A DNA stretch of 64,000 bases from Bog-756 sp963696495 (lineage in GTDB: Bacteria; Actinomycetota; Acidimicrobiia; Acidimicrobiales; RAAP-2): assembly GCA_963696495.1 (NCBI GenBank), contig CAVOKJ010000003.1, positions 558,001-622,000 of the forward strand. The letters run 5' to 3'. Positions 1 through 8,391 of this stretch are shown here, one piece after another. Both the position numbers and the translations under genes were made by a program. Numbering within the stretch: the first letter of the stretch is position 1; every line of letters starts with the position of its first letter. The notes beneath the pieces are model-generated. The model did no database searches and was not told the origin of the DNA. It saw nothing but the letters and a program-made list of their open reading frames with translations.

Positions 1-380
1 GCCTCACGGTCGACGTGTGGTCCCTTCCGGTCCGGTACATACCAGTCGGCGCCACGATAGAGCCACACGCTCAGGTCGAACGAGGCCATGAGCGCGGCGA
101 TGGGGCTGACCAGGTGCTCGGGGACGACGCGCTGCTCGATCACGGCCATGTCGCGGTCGGCGATCAGGCCCCCGTTGAAGGCGGCGATGGGCGTCTGCAG
201 ATCGAGCGGCTCGATGAGCATGGCCATTCCCCTCGGAGGGCGTCCGCTGGTGATGGCGAAGAGAATGCCGGCATCGCGCAGGCCATGCACGGCGGCGACC
301 GCCCTGTCGGTGAGGACCTTGTCCTGGGTCACGAGGGTGCCGTCCACGTCCGCCAGCATCAGGCGGATGGGGGGCGTCAC
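1..380 (-). CDS. HAD-superfamily (Cof/HAD-IIB type) phosphatase, N-terminal part
   Basis: The reading frame starts at a GTG and stays open through the left window edge, giving 126 codons of the N-terminus. HAD motif I is clear at residues 11-16 (DVDGTL, nucleophile Asp11 and general acid Asp13), motif II is the TSGRP at 44-48, and an AFNGG segment follows near residue 68, as in Cof-type sugar-phosphate phosphatases with a C2 cap. The GTG overlaps the TGA of the upstream DUF2090 gene as GTGA, so the two are probably translationally coupled. Members of the family remove phosphate from sugar phosphates or nucleotides in the cytoplasm; the substrate here is unknown. The metal-binding C-terminal motifs lie outside the window. 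Confidence 0.85.
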   Translation of the reverse strand, partial: MTPPIRLMLADVDGTLVTQDKVLTDRAVAAVHGLRDAGILFAITSGRPPRGMAMLIEPLDLQTPIAAFNGGLIADRDMAVIEQRVVPEHLVSPIAALMASFDLSVWLYRGADWYVPDRKGPHVDRE

Positions 381-1309
381 GTCGGGGCCTCGGTCTTTCC
401 ATCTGCGGCCGCGTCGTAGGCGTCGATGAGCCTTCGGTAACGGTCGGCGATGATCCGTGCCGCCTCGGCGTCCGAGGACCGGCCCGCCAGGTGGTCGGCC
501 AGTGCGTCGTGCCACAGGGTCCGGCCCACGGCAAAGCCCGCGAACCCGGGCACGCTCGCACCGACCTCCAGCCAGCGGACGACGCTGTCCCAGTCCGCAC
601 CCCGTCCGAGGACGATGCACACCACGTGGTCCCTTCCCCCCGTACGCGCCTGGTGGACCACGGCGCCGGCGTCGTCCTTGGAATCGAGCCCCTCGATCTT
701 CCAGATATCGGGCTCCACCCCACCGCCCTGCAGCGAGGCGATGGCCTGCAGGACGAGCTCGGGGCGCAGGTACCGGTCGTAGTCCTGCTGGTGGCCTTCG
801 AAGCTGTCGAGCTGAGCGGTGGTGGCCGGGACGAGCAGCTCGAAGAGGAAGGTTCGGTCCTGATCCCGGAGCCACTCGCTCAGCCAGGCCAACCGTTCGG
901 CTTGGCGGCGGTTCAGATCCGGGTCGCCTTCGGGGTTGAACCGGACGAGCACCTTCACGAAGGTCGGGTCGAAGGCCTCGATGTGCTCGGTGAAGTGGTC
1001 ACCGTATTGGAAGTCGAACTCGTCCTGGCCGGAACGCTCCACCGGCATGGCCAGCGGGACGCCCGACTCGAGGGCACGTCGGGCCACCGCCGAGCCGAAC
1101 TCCTCGTCCACGAGGACCCCGGCCCGATCGCGGGGCGCGCCGGATCTGACCGCCAGCTGGTTGGCCTCGAAGACGATCTGCTTCGCTCTGACGATGCCGT
1201 CACGCACCTCCGCCGAGAGGGGAGGCGTGGCGCCGAAGAGGCCGCGCTCGAACGAGGAGCGGTGGTCGAAGGCGAGCAGGTACAGCGGGGTCCCGTAGCC
1301 GGATGCCAT
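377..1309 (-). CDS. DUF2090 / IolC C-terminal-like aldolase-type protein
   Basis: 310 residues starting with MASGYGTPLYLLAFDHR. The ATG is chosen because GGAGGA lies just upstream; the frame continues 34 codons further back, but through a low-complexity repeat. The sequence resembles DUF2090, a TIM-barrel domain related to class I aldolases and found fused to the kinase IolC of inositol catabolism. Visible segments are LAFDHRSSF near the N-terminus, VDEEFG, LVRFNPEGD, FLFELLVPAT, EPDIWKIEGLD with a candidate Schiff-base lysine, and FAGFAVGRTLW. The gene overlaps the HAD phosphatase by 4 bp, suggesting a sugar-phosphate pathway made of an aldolase and a phosphatase. The exact substrate is not deducible. 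Confidence 0.75.
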   Translation of the reverse strand: MASGYGTPLYLLAFDHRSSFERGLFGATPPLSAEVRDGIVRAKQIVFEANQLAVRSGAPRDRAGVLVDEEFGSAVARRALESGVPLAMPVERSGQDEFDFQYGDHFTEHIEAFDPTFVKVLVRFNPEGDPDLNRRQAERLAWLSEWLRDQDRTFLFELLVPATTAQLDSFEGHQQDYDRYLRPELVLQAIASLQGGGVEPDIWKIEGLDSKDDAGAVVHQARTGGRDHVVCIVLGRGADWDSVVRWLEVGASVPGFAGFAVGRTLWHDALADHLAGRSSDAEAARIIADRYRRLIDAYDAAADGKTEAPT

Positions 1310-1342
1310 CTCAGTCCTCCCCATTCTCGCTGCGGGATCTCG

Positions 1343-1387
1343 GACGCCTGCGACGCCTGCTCGGCCGGCGAGGCCGGCGAGGCCGGC
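1343..1387. repeat. Extragenic 9-bp tandem repeats
   Basis: Two perfect copies of gacgcctgc (1343-1360) are followed at once by three copies of a second 9-mer, kggccggc-type, the last two being gaggccggc (1361-1387). They fill the gap between the VOC gene and the DUF2090 gene. Other 9-mer arrays occur at 33460, 48052 and 56273. Confidence 0.8.
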
Positions 1388-1444
1388 GCTCGCACCACCG
1401 TCTTCCGGCACCCAGGTCCGTCATCGGAAGGGCGCTCCGGTGCC

Positions 1445-1876
1445 CTACTCGCCGATTCCGTACAGGATGTCGTCCAGGGTCCTCCAGCTGTCCTCGGTGT
1501 TCCCCCACCCACCGGGGTGCCAGGCCACGACGACGGCCATCCGGTCCGGGTCACGACCCACCACTGCCGTCCACTCGTTGTGGTCACGCCGGCTGACCAG
1601 GAGCTTCCGAGCGTCCAATTCGCCGGCGATCCGCTCCAGTTGATCGGCCGACTCGACGTCCAACAGGAAGGCTCGCAGACCGACGTGGCGACCTCCACCC
1701 ATGGGACTGCTCCCAAACGCTCGCAGCACGATGATCTGGGCTCGGTCGCTGCCCGGGGCACTCATGGCCGCCAGTTGCTCCTTTTCGGACAGCAGCTTGA
1801 AATCGAGCACCTCGCGATAGAAGTCGATCGATCGGCTGAGGTCGGCCACGTTCATCACGACACCCTGAAAATTCAC
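1445..1876 (-). CDS. VOC (glyoxalase/bleomycin-resistance fold) protein
   Basis: 143 residues from a GTG start. The N-terminus GVVMNVADLSRSIDFYREVL is the standard first strand and helix of a vicinal-oxygen-chelate module, with a second half containing VGLRAFLLDVESADQLERI. Family members bind a divalent metal and act as dioxygenases, isomerases, epimerases or drug-binding proteins. The canonical second-half acidic ligand is not clearly conserved (the C-terminus reads AVVVAWHPGGWGNTEDSWRT), so the activity cannot be named. It stands between the nitronate monooxygenase-like gene and the DUF2090 gene on the same strand, with gaps of 121 and 135 bp, so it may have its own promoter. Confidence 0.8.
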   Translation of the reverse strand: MNFQGVVMNVADLSRSIDFYREVLDFKLLSEKEQLAAMSAPGSDRAQIIVLRAFGSSPMGGGRHVGLRAFLLDVESADQLERIAGELDARKLLVSRRDHNEWTAVVGRDPDRMAVVVAWHPGGWGNTEDSWRTLDDILYGIGE

Positions 1877-1997
1877 GCATTGCTCCGAATCCTCGGTAGA
1901 GCGGACCCGCCAGGCGGAGCCCCCCTACGTCCAATGTGCACACTCTCTCCATCGCCCGACCGACCGCGCCATCGACGCCAGCGGCGTGCGGCCCCGG

Positions 1998-2957
1998 TCA
2001 CAGGCCGGAGACCAGCTCGGCCACGATCTCCGCCGCCGGCTGCACCTGCCGGGCCAGCGCAACGCTCTGTCCGGCCCACATCGAGAGCGCTTCGATGTCA
2101 CCGGTGGTTCCGACCATCGGTGCCGCCGGCTCGTACCGCAGGATCGATTCGCCGGAGCCGAAGTGGGCGATGACATCGCCCTCTCCCGGCCGGCTCCCCG
2201 GCCGTGGCCGGCCCGCCGCCTCCCACGCCTCGGCCGTCGAGTTGCGGATGGCGCGATGGGGCGCATCCGGCCAACCCACCTCGTAGAGGTCGGCATACCA
2301 CTGCGGGTCGGTCTCGGCCGCGTCCTGCAGGTGACGGCAATACTCCTCGTGGACGGGCATCTCCCGGGCGAGCAGAAAGCGGGTGCCCAGCCACGCCGCC
2401 TGCGCGCCCAGCGCCAGCACGGCGGCTACGCCGCGAGTGTCCCCGATCCCGCCGGCGGCGATCACCGGCACCGGCGCAACGGCGTCCACGACCGCGGGCA
2501 CCAAGGGGAGCGTCGCCACCTGGCCCCGCACGTGCCCACCGGACTCCCAACCCTGCGCCACGACGACATCGACACCGCTGGCGGCCGCCCGCCGTGCATC
2601 GTCGGCGCTGCTGACCGTGTGCAGCACGATGCCGTCGGCGTCATGGACCTGCTCGACGTAGCCGGCGGGATCCCCCCAGAACAGCGACACGATGCGCAGG
2701 CCGGCCTCCAGGGCCTCGTCCAGGCGACGGTGCTGGTCGGAGCCCAGGATCAGATTGCCGCCAAACGGACGATCGGTGAGCGCCGCCGTCTCTCGAACCA
2801 CATCTCCGGCGGGTGTGGACCACGTCAGCGCCAACATGCCCAGCGCGCCGGCATCGGAGACCGCTGCCGCCAGTTGGGGCACCGCCGACATCGGCGCCTG
2901 CACGATCGGCTGTTCGATCCCGAGCAGGTCGCACACCGGCGTTCGCACCATTACCAC
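1998..2957 (-). CDS. Nitronate monooxygenase / 2-nitropropane dioxygenase-like flavoprotein
   Basis: 319 residues, a full-length FMN-dependent TIM barrel of the NPD family. Diagnostic segments are the N-terminal PIVQAPMS, the FMN-phosphate/active-site loop AQGWESGGHVRG with the conserved His, PVIAAGGIGD and GAQAAWLGTRFLL. Such enzymes oxidise alkyl nitronates such as propionate-3-nitronate using O2; some relatives are enoyl-ACP reductases (FabK), but the GWESGGH form favours the nitronate group. The start is a GTG two codons before an in-frame ATG at 2951; either is possible. It is on the same strand as the peroxiredoxin-like gene, 81 bp downstream of it. Confidence 0.88.
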   Translation of the reverse strand: MVMVRTPVCDLLGIEQPIVQAPMSAVPQLAAAVSDAGALGMLALTWSTPAGDVVRETAALTDRPFGGNLILGSDQHRRLDEALEAGLRIVSLFWGDPAGYVEQVHDADGIVLHTVSSADDARRAAASGVDVVVAQGWESGGHVRGQVATLPLVPAVVDAVAPVPVIAAGGIGDTRGVAAVLALGAQAAWLGTRFLLAREMPVHEEYCRHLQDAAETDPQWYADLYEVGWPDAPHRAIRNSTAEAWEAAGRPRPGSRPGEGDVIAHFGSGESILRYEPAAPMVGTTGDIEALSMWAGQSVALARQVQPAAEIVAELVSGL

Positions 2958-3038
2958 CTACCCTGTCGCTCCGGCCGGCACTGCCGGCTCTCGGGCTCGA
3001 CGTGGACCGTCCGGCCACGTCGCCGGATCCACCTGCGG

Positions 3039-3641
3039 CTATGACGTATACGAGGACGGCCTCGACTGGGGAGCCCGCTTGTTCCATCCATGAAAGCTCG
3101 TGTAATCGCCCGCATCCCAGGCCTCACGCAGCCCCGGCTTGCTCAGGTCCCAGTCGGGCCGGATCTCGCTCGTGGCCGCGCACAGGTCACGCCAGAGGTC
3201 GTAGAACGACGGGCGCCCCCAGAACCAGTACCCGTTGTAGATGCTGTGGACCACCAGGCCGGGCTTGAGGACCAGCGTGTGGGGAACCATCGGGTCGTGC
3301 TCGGGGTCGGTGTACTCCTGAATCTCGAGATCCCGCTGGACGGTGCGCTCCGGATCGGAGAGGAACGGCCACTGGGCGCCGACGGATGCCCGAAACTCCT
3401 GGGAGGAGTGGTGGTCGTCGGTCGAGATCGTGACGATCTGGGTGTAGGCGACGGCGAACTTCGGATAGTTCGCAGCGAGCTCGAGATGCTGCTGGTGCTC
3501 CTTCGGGCAGTAGTTGCCCCGCGCCAGCGTGACGACCAGCGGGTCGTCGCCCTGGATCTCACTGAGTTTGCGCACCGTGCTGGTGTGATCCGGCAGCGCG
3601 TAGTCGGGGAAGGCGCCGCCCGGTCTGATGTCGGATCGCAT
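3039..3641 (-). CDS. Peroxiredoxin-like (AhpC/TSA, thioredoxin-fold) protein
   Basis: 200 residues. The thioredoxin-fold layout is seen from FPDYALPDHT through PLVVTLARGNYCPKE, where Cys45 occupies the peroxidatic position, then IVTISTDDHHSSQEF and WPFLSDPERTVQRDL, and MVPHTLVLKPGLVV. A second cysteine lies near the C-terminus (DLCAATSE) and could serve as a resolving residue, but its position is not diagnostic. The C-terminal tail FYDLWRDL and PDWDL is shared with a group of actinobacterial redoxin-domain proteins. Likely role: thiol-dependent reduction of peroxides in the cytoplasm. The gene faces away from the GH15 gene across a 439-bp region. Confidence 0.8.
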   Translation of the reverse strand: MRSDIRPGGAFPDYALPDHTSTVRKLSEIQGDDPLVVTLARGNYCPKEHQQHLELAANYPKFAVAYTQIVTISTDDHHSSQEFRASVGAQWPFLSDPERTVQRDLEIQEYTDPEHDPMVPHTLVLKPGLVVHSIYNGYWFWGRPSFYDLWRDLCAATSEIRPDWDLSKPGLREAWDAGDYTSFHGWNKRAPQSRPSSYTS

Positions 3642-4080
3642 GGATCACCGCCTCTTCCCTCGCCTCAGGCGCGCGACCCTGGCGGTGGACTCCGGCCCGT
3701 CCTGCCCACCACGGGCGAGCTTGCCTTCGCAACACTATCCCTTGGCGATGCCCACGTCATCTCCCGTTCATCTCCCATTCGCCCCCGACAGGGAGGCATC
3801 CTCGTGCGTTCCGCGGGTGGTCCAAGGGCTCGGGGTGGTCGGGGCCGAGCGGCCAGATGACCGACCGGTGAACCGGCCCTACACTGACCGCGCAGCACTG
3901 TTCGTGCAGCCGTGCATGGCGCGGTCGCCTGCTCGGGCCGCACCCGGGGGGTGCCGGGCTCGTGCAGCGGACGGGCAGGGAAGGCGAGACCCACGGTGCC
4001 CGACCACAATGGGCGGGGGCCGGCCCGTTACCGGAGTGTCCAGATTCCGATCCCGCGGACGTACGGGAGAAGGAGCCCAC
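3642..4080. other. Divergent intergenic region (no gene seen)
   Basis: These 439 bp separate the peroxiredoxin-like gene (minus) from the GH15 gene (plus); I find no convincing coding frame. A possible plus promoter is ATGACC (3857-3862), an exact 17-bp spacer and TACACT (3880-3885), which would give a roughly 190-nt leader for GH15. On the minus strand TAGTGT (3737-3732) could be the -10 box for the peroxiredoxin gene. Both are pattern matches only. Confidence 0.35.
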
Positions 4081-6015
4081 GTGAGCACGACTCCCATCGC
4101 CGACTACGCGCTCCTTTCGGATCGGCACAGCGCAGCCCTGGTCAGCCGGGACGGGTCGGTCGACTGGCTGTGCCTCCCACGCTTCGACAGCCCGTCGATC
4201 TTCGGTCGCCTCCTCGGCGACGGGGCCGGCCACTGGTCGATCCGGGCGACGGACGCCAGCGAAGTGACCCGCCGCTACCTGGACCGCACCATGGTGTTGG
4301 AGACCACCTTCACGACACCGACGGGCACGGTCTCGATCACCGACGCCCTGGCCATGGGCGACGGCAACCGGGGCCACGAGCTCGGCCGGGAGGCGCCGCA
4401 CCTCCTGCTGCGACGGGCGACGTGCCTCGAGGGAGAAGTCGAGCTGTCCCTGGAGTACGTCCCGCGCCCGGAGTACGGGCTGGTCCATCCCCTGCTCGAT
4501 CCGGGCGACGGCAGCGTGACGGCGTTCGGGGGAGCCGACGTGCTCGTCCTCTCCTCTCCCGTCGACCTGACCCTTGACCAGTCGACCGTCTCGGGCCAGC
4601 TCCGGCTGGCCAACGGCGAGAGCGCCGGCTTCGCCCTGCATCACAGCCGGCGGGCCGATGCGGGTCCGGCCCGGGCCTGGAGCCAGTCCGAGATTGGCGC
4701 ACGGCTGGAGGACACGGTGTCGGCGTGGGAGTCGTGGTCCGAGCTCCACCAGGCCTATGTGGGGCCGTGGCGGGACCTCGTGCACCACAGCGGACGGGTG
4801 CTCCAGTCGCTCTCCTTCTCACCCACCGGCGCCATCTGCGCGGCGGCGACCACGTCGCTGCCCGAGGCGGTGGGCGGCAGCCGGAATTGGGACTACCGCT
4901 ACTCCTGGGTCCGGGACGCATCCTTCACCATCGAGGCCCTCTGGGTGGCGGCCTGTCCCGACGAGGCCAACGAGTTCTTCGACTACATGACCTCCTCGGC
5001 GGCCGGCTCGCTCGACGGTGGCGGCGACCTGCAGATCATGTTCGGCATCGGCGGCGAGCGGGATCTGACCGAGCGGGAGCTGCCGCACCTGGAGGGCTGG
5101 CGGCACTCCGTCCCCGTCCGGGTCGGCAACGGTGCCTGGAACCAACGCCAGCTCGACGTCTACGGCGAATTGCTCAGCGCCGTCCACCGCCTCTCGGACC
5201 AGGTCTTCGACGACGCCTCCCGACAGGTCGGGCCAACGGCCGCCCCTCACCAGCCCGGTGCACCCACCGACCTGGCTGCGGCCACACGACGGTTCTTCGT
5301 CCAACTGGCCGACACCGCCGCCCGGCGCTGGCAGGAGAAGGACCAAGGGATCTGGGAGATCCGGGGCGAGCCCCGTGACTTCCTGTACTCCAAGTTGATG
5401 TGCTGGGTGGCCCTCGACCGGGCGGTGGCGCTGGCCGACCGACTCGACGCCTCCAACCGGGTCGAGCAATGGTCTCAGACCCAGGCCGACATCCGTGAGG
5501 CGATCCTGACGAGAGGCTGGAGCGATCGGGCCGGGGCCTTCACCCAGTCGTTCGGCTCGGACGAGCTCGACGCCTCCAATCTGATGCTGCCACTGGTCGG
5601 GTTCCTCCCCTCCGACGAGCCCAGAGTGCTGGCCACGATCGACGCGACCGAAGAACGCCTCACCGATGAACGGGGGCTCGTCTACCGCTACCGGTCCCAC
5701 GACGGGCTCGAGGGCGAAGAGGGCACCTTCCTCCTCTGCACCTTCTGGCTGGCGCAAGCCCTGGCCCGGACCGGGCAGACGGCTCGGGCCCGTACCGTGT
5801 TCGAGCGAGCGGTGGCGTTCGTCAACGACGTCGGCCTGCTCGCCGAGGAGGTCGATCCTGTCGGCGGCGACCTCCTGGGCAACTTCCCCCAGGCTCTGAG
5901 CCACATCGGGCTCGTCAACGCGGCCTGGGCCATCTCCGAGACCGAGCTCCGACAGAACTCACCGGGCGGAACGGCCCCGGGGCCGTCCGGTCCGTCAGAT
6001 CGGACTCCGGCTTGA
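4081..6015 (+). CDS. Glycoside hydrolase family 15 (glucoamylase/trehalase-type)
   Basis: 644 residues. The GTG at 4081 is preferred over an upstream in-frame ATG because it follows a purine-rich GGAGAAGGAG and gives the typical GH15 N-terminus IADYALLSDRHSAALVSRDGSVDWLCLPRFDSP-like pattern, readable in pieces as IADYALLSD and GSVDWLCLPRFDSP. Further family marks are GGSRNWDYRYSWVRDASFT, the (alpha/alpha)6-barrel stretch YSKLMCWVALDRA, and the C-terminal EEVDPVGGDLLGNFPQALSH. No signal peptide is visible, so it is likely cytoplasmic. GH15 enzymes invert alpha-glucosidic bonds; actinobacterial cytoplasmic members of this shape are often trehalases, others glucoamylases or glucodextranases, and the sequence alone does not decide. 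Confidence 0.92.
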   Translation: MSTTPIADYALLSDRHSAALVSRDGSVDWLCLPRFDSPSIFGRLLGDGAGHWSIRATDASEVTRRYLDRTMVLETTFTTPTGTVSITDALAMGDGNRGHELGREAPHLLLRRATCLEGEVELSLEYVPRPEYGLVHPLLDPGDGSVTAFGGADVLVLSSPVDLTLDQSTVSGQLRLANGESAGFALHHSRRADAGPARAWSQSEIGARLEDTVSAWESWSELHQAYVGPWRDLVHHSGRVLQSLSFSPTGAICAAATTSLPEAVGGSRNWDYRYSWVRDASFTIEALWVAACPDEANEFFDYMTSSAAGSLDGGGDLQIMFGIGGERDLTERELPHLEGWRHSVPVRVGNGAWNQRQLDVYGELLSAVHRLSDQVFDDASRQVGPTAAPHQPGAPTDLAAATRRFFVQLADTAARRWQEKDQGIWEIRGEPRDFLYSKLMCWVALDRAVALADRLDASNRVEQWSQTQADIREAILTRGWSDRAGAFTQSFGSDELDASNLMLPLVGFLPSDEPRVLATIDATEERLTDERGLVYRYRSHDGLEGEEGTFLLCTFWLAQALARTGQTARARTVFERAVAFVNDVGLLAEEVDPVGGDLLGNFPQALSHIGLVNAAWAISETELRQNSPGGTAPGPSGPSDRTPA

Positions 6016-6118
6016 CGGCCCTGGACTTCGACCCCGAGCAGCGCGACAGTATTGCGAGAAGCGGCTCCTGTGGGCAGGGCAGTGGCAGTGGCTACCGACC
6101 CCGACGGAGGGGAGTGCC

Positions 6119-6565
6119 GTGGTGGACCTGAAGCTCGAAGTGGTGGTGGTGCCGGTGTCCGATGTGGACCGGGCCAAGCACTTCTATGAGGGGCTGGGAT
6201 GGCGGCTCGACGCCGACTTCCCGGGCGAGAACGGCTTCCGGGTCGTGCAGCTGACGCCGCCCGGCTCCGGGTGCTCGATCATCTTCGGCAGTGGCGTCAC
6301 CTCGGCGGCACCGGGTTCGGCCGATGGCCTGCAGCTGGTGGTGGCCGACATCGAGGCGGCCAGGGCCGAGCTCGTCGACCGTGGCGCCGACGTGAGCGAG
6401 GTGTTCCATGACACCGGTGGGGTGTTCCACCACGCCGGCACCGAGGCACGGGCACCGGGCCCCGCTCCCGAGCACAAGAGCTACGGGTCGTTTGCCTCGT
6501 TCAGTGATCCGGACGGCAACGGCTGGTTCCTGCAAGAGGTGACGACGCGCCTTCCGGGGCGGTAA
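6119..6565 (+). CDS. VOC family protein (glyoxalase-like), lacking its usual C-terminal tail
   Basis: 148 residues from a GTG with ggaggggag just upstream; a second in-frame GTG follows directly. The single VOC module reads LEVVVVPVSDVDRAKHFYEG at the start and FSDPDGNGWFLQEVTTRLPGR at the end, where the Glu of LQE is the expected second-half metal ligand. From memory of this family, many actinobacterial homologues continue after TRLPGR into an extra helical tail. Here a TAA ends the protein at exactly that point and the tail is found as a separate gene 59 bp downstream. The function (dioxygenase or isomerase-like) is not assignable. Confidence 0.85.
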   Translation: MVDLKLEVVVVPVSDVDRAKHFYEGLGWRLDADFPGENGFRVVQLTPPGSGCSIIFGSGVTSAAPGSADGLQLVVADIEAARAELVDRGADVSEVFHDTGGVFHHAGTEARAPGPAPEHKSYGSFASFSDPDGNGWFLQEVTTRLPGR

Positions 6566-6624
6566 CCACAGGGAGAGCTGAGACTCGCCGGGCCGGCCGC
6601 CCCCGATCAGCAGGAGGAACCCCG

Positions 6625-6810
6625 ATGCCAACCACCTACGATTCCGCCATCGATCTGGCTGCCGCACTGCGCCGGGCCGAGGAGGCGCACGGCCGCCACG
6701 AAAAGGAGATCGGGCATCCCGATCCCGACTGGCCGGCCTGGTACGCGCAGTACATGGTGGACGAACAGTCCGGACCCTCGGGTCAGGCCGGCCGTGGGGC
6801 GAGCGCATGA
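6625..6810 (+). CDS. Small helical protein, detached tail of the VOC protein
   Basis: 61 residues behind an excellent aggagg Shine-Dalgarno, so it is surely translated. It contains AAALRRAEEAHGRHEKEIG and PDWPAWYAQYMVDEQSG. From memory, this segment occurs as the C-terminal extension of VOC proteins that end their main domain with TRLPGR; here the upstream VOC gene stops there in a different frame. I infer that this is a gene split (fission) rather than a sequencing error, because the tail has its own ribosome-binding site. Its TGA overlaps the ATG of the following flavoprotein gene (ATGA), so the three genes form an operon. Confidence 0.7.
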   Translation: MPTTYDSAIDLAAALRRAEEAHGRHEKEIGHPDPDWPAWYAQYMVDEQSGPSGQAGRGASA

Positions 6811-8255
6811 GCACCTACGACGTCATCGTCCTGGGCGCCGGTTCGCCCGGCGAGCACTGCGCGGGCGAGTTGGCCGACGGCGGACTCCGGGTCGCCGTGG
6901 TCGAGCGCCAGCTGGCCGGCGGCGAGTGTTCCTACTGGGCGTGCATCCCGTCCAAGACCCTGCTGCGCCCAGGGGAGGCGGCCCAGGAGGCACGCGACGC
7001 GGCGGCCAGTGCCGACGTCGATGTCGAAGCGGCCCTGGCCTATCGCGACTTCATGGTCTCGAACTACTCCGATGCCGGCCAGGAGCGTTGGCTGGCCGAC
7101 AAGGGCATCGACCTGCTGCGCGGCACCGGCCGGCTGGCCGGGCCGGGTGTGGTCGACGTGGACGGTGTGCCCCACCGCGCCGGACACATCGTCGTGGCGA
7201 CCGGCTCGGATCCGGTCGTGCCGCCGGTCACGGGCCTGGCCGACCTGGAAGGTGTCTGGACGAACCGCGAGGTGACCGGCATGAAGGCGGTGCCACGCCG
7301 CCTGCTGATCCTGGGTGGTGGGCCGGTCGGCGCCGAGATGGCCCAGGCCGTGCGCCGGCTGGGCGGCGAGGTGGCCCTGGTCGAAGCGGCGGCGCGCCTG
7401 CTCGCCCATGAGCCGGCGCCGCTGGGCGAGCAGCTGGGCGAGGTGCTGCGCGCCGACGGGGTCGAACTGATGGTGGGCGTCCAGGCGACGGCGGCCCGAC
7501 GCGACGGCGACGACTATGTCCTCGTCCTCGGTGACGGACGAGAGCTCCGTGGCGACCACCTGCTCGTCGCCACGGGCCGGCGGCCACGCGTGGACGGGAT
7601 CGGCCTCGACACCGTCGGCGTCCACCCTGACCGGCACGGCATCCCGGTCGACGCCCGGTTACGGGCCGGCGACGGTCTGTGGGCCATCGGCGACGTCACC
7701 GGCGTGCGGCTGCTGACCCACGTCGGGAAGTACCAGGGCGAGGTCGTCGCCGCCAACATCCTCGGCGAAGCGCGTGACGCCAACTACGAGGCCATTCCCG
7801 ACGTCGTCTACACGGACCCCCAGGCGGCGTCGGTGGGCGCCGCAGAAGCCCCCTTCAGCGCCACCACCCCCCTCTCCGAGGTGGCCAAGACCGCCACGTA
7901 CAACCACGCCTACGCGCAATCGAGCGGCTTTCTGACCCTCCTCAGCGACGGCGACCGGTTGACCGGCGCCTACGCGTTGGGACCCGAGGCGGGCGAGTGG
8001 CTGCAGCAGGCCACACTGGCCATCCGGGCCAAGGTGCCCCTCGGGGTGCTCCGGGACACCATCCAGCCGTTCCCCACCTTCTCGGAGATCTACGTCGCCA
8101 CCCTCAAAGCGCTCCACAACCAGATCGTGGCCGGCGCAGCGGCCGGCCCGGGCGGCCCGGGCGCATCGGGCGCAGACGCCGCCAGGCCATCCGGAGCCGG
8201 CGCCGACGGATCCCGCGGATCGTCGAGAGTCGCTCAACACTCGAGCAGGCACTGA
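6807..8255 (+). CDS. Class I pyridine nucleotide-disulfide oxidoreductase-like flavoprotein
   Basis: 482 residues. The FAD Rossmann motif VIVLGAGSPGEHCAGELA is at the N-terminus, followed by GGECSYWACIPSK with the redox pair in CxxxxC spacing as in dihydrolipoamide dehydrogenase and mercuric reductase. The NAD(P) site reads LLILGGGPVGAEMAQAV and the second FAD contact LWAIGDVTG. The C-terminal dimerisation region ends in IQPFPTFSEIY, where dihydrolipoamide dehydrogenase has HxHPTxSE: the catalytic His is replaced by Phe. The last 40 residues are Gly/Ala/Ser-rich and disordered-looking. It is the third gene of the VOC operon (4-bp overlap). Function as a lipoamide dehydrogenase is doubtful; quinone or other disulfide reduction is possible. 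Confidence 0.88.
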   Translation: MSTYDVIVLGAGSPGEHCAGELADGGLRVAVVERQLAGGECSYWACIPSKTLLRPGEAAQEARDAAASADVDVEAALAYRDFMVSNYSDAGQERWLADKGIDLLRGTGRLAGPGVVDVDGVPHRAGHIVVATGSDPVVPPVTGLADLEGVWTNREVTGMKAVPRRLLILGGGPVGAEMAQAVRRLGGEVALVEAAARLLAHEPAPLGEQLGEVLRADGVELMVGVQATAARRDGDDYVLVLGDGRELRGDHLLVATGRRPRVDGIGLDTVGVHPDRHGIPVDARLRAGDGLWAIGDVTGVRLLTHVGKYQGEVVAANILGEARDANYEAIPDVVYTDPQAASVGAAEAPFSATTPLSEVAKTATYNHAYAQSSGFLTLLSDGDRLTGAYALGPEAGEWLQQATLAIRAKVPLGVLRDTIQPFPTFSEIYVATLKALHNQIVAGAAAGPGGPGASGADAARPSGAGADGSRGSSRVAQHSSRH

Positions 8256-8391
8256 GTGGGCCCTCCCACCTCCCGGGGGAGCATTGGCGCCGGAGTCGCA
8301 TCATCTCCGCTGGGCCCACAGCGGCACGGGCACACCGCTTGCCCGACACCGGTGAGCCGGCGCTGACCGGCGCTCGACGACGGGAGGGGTC

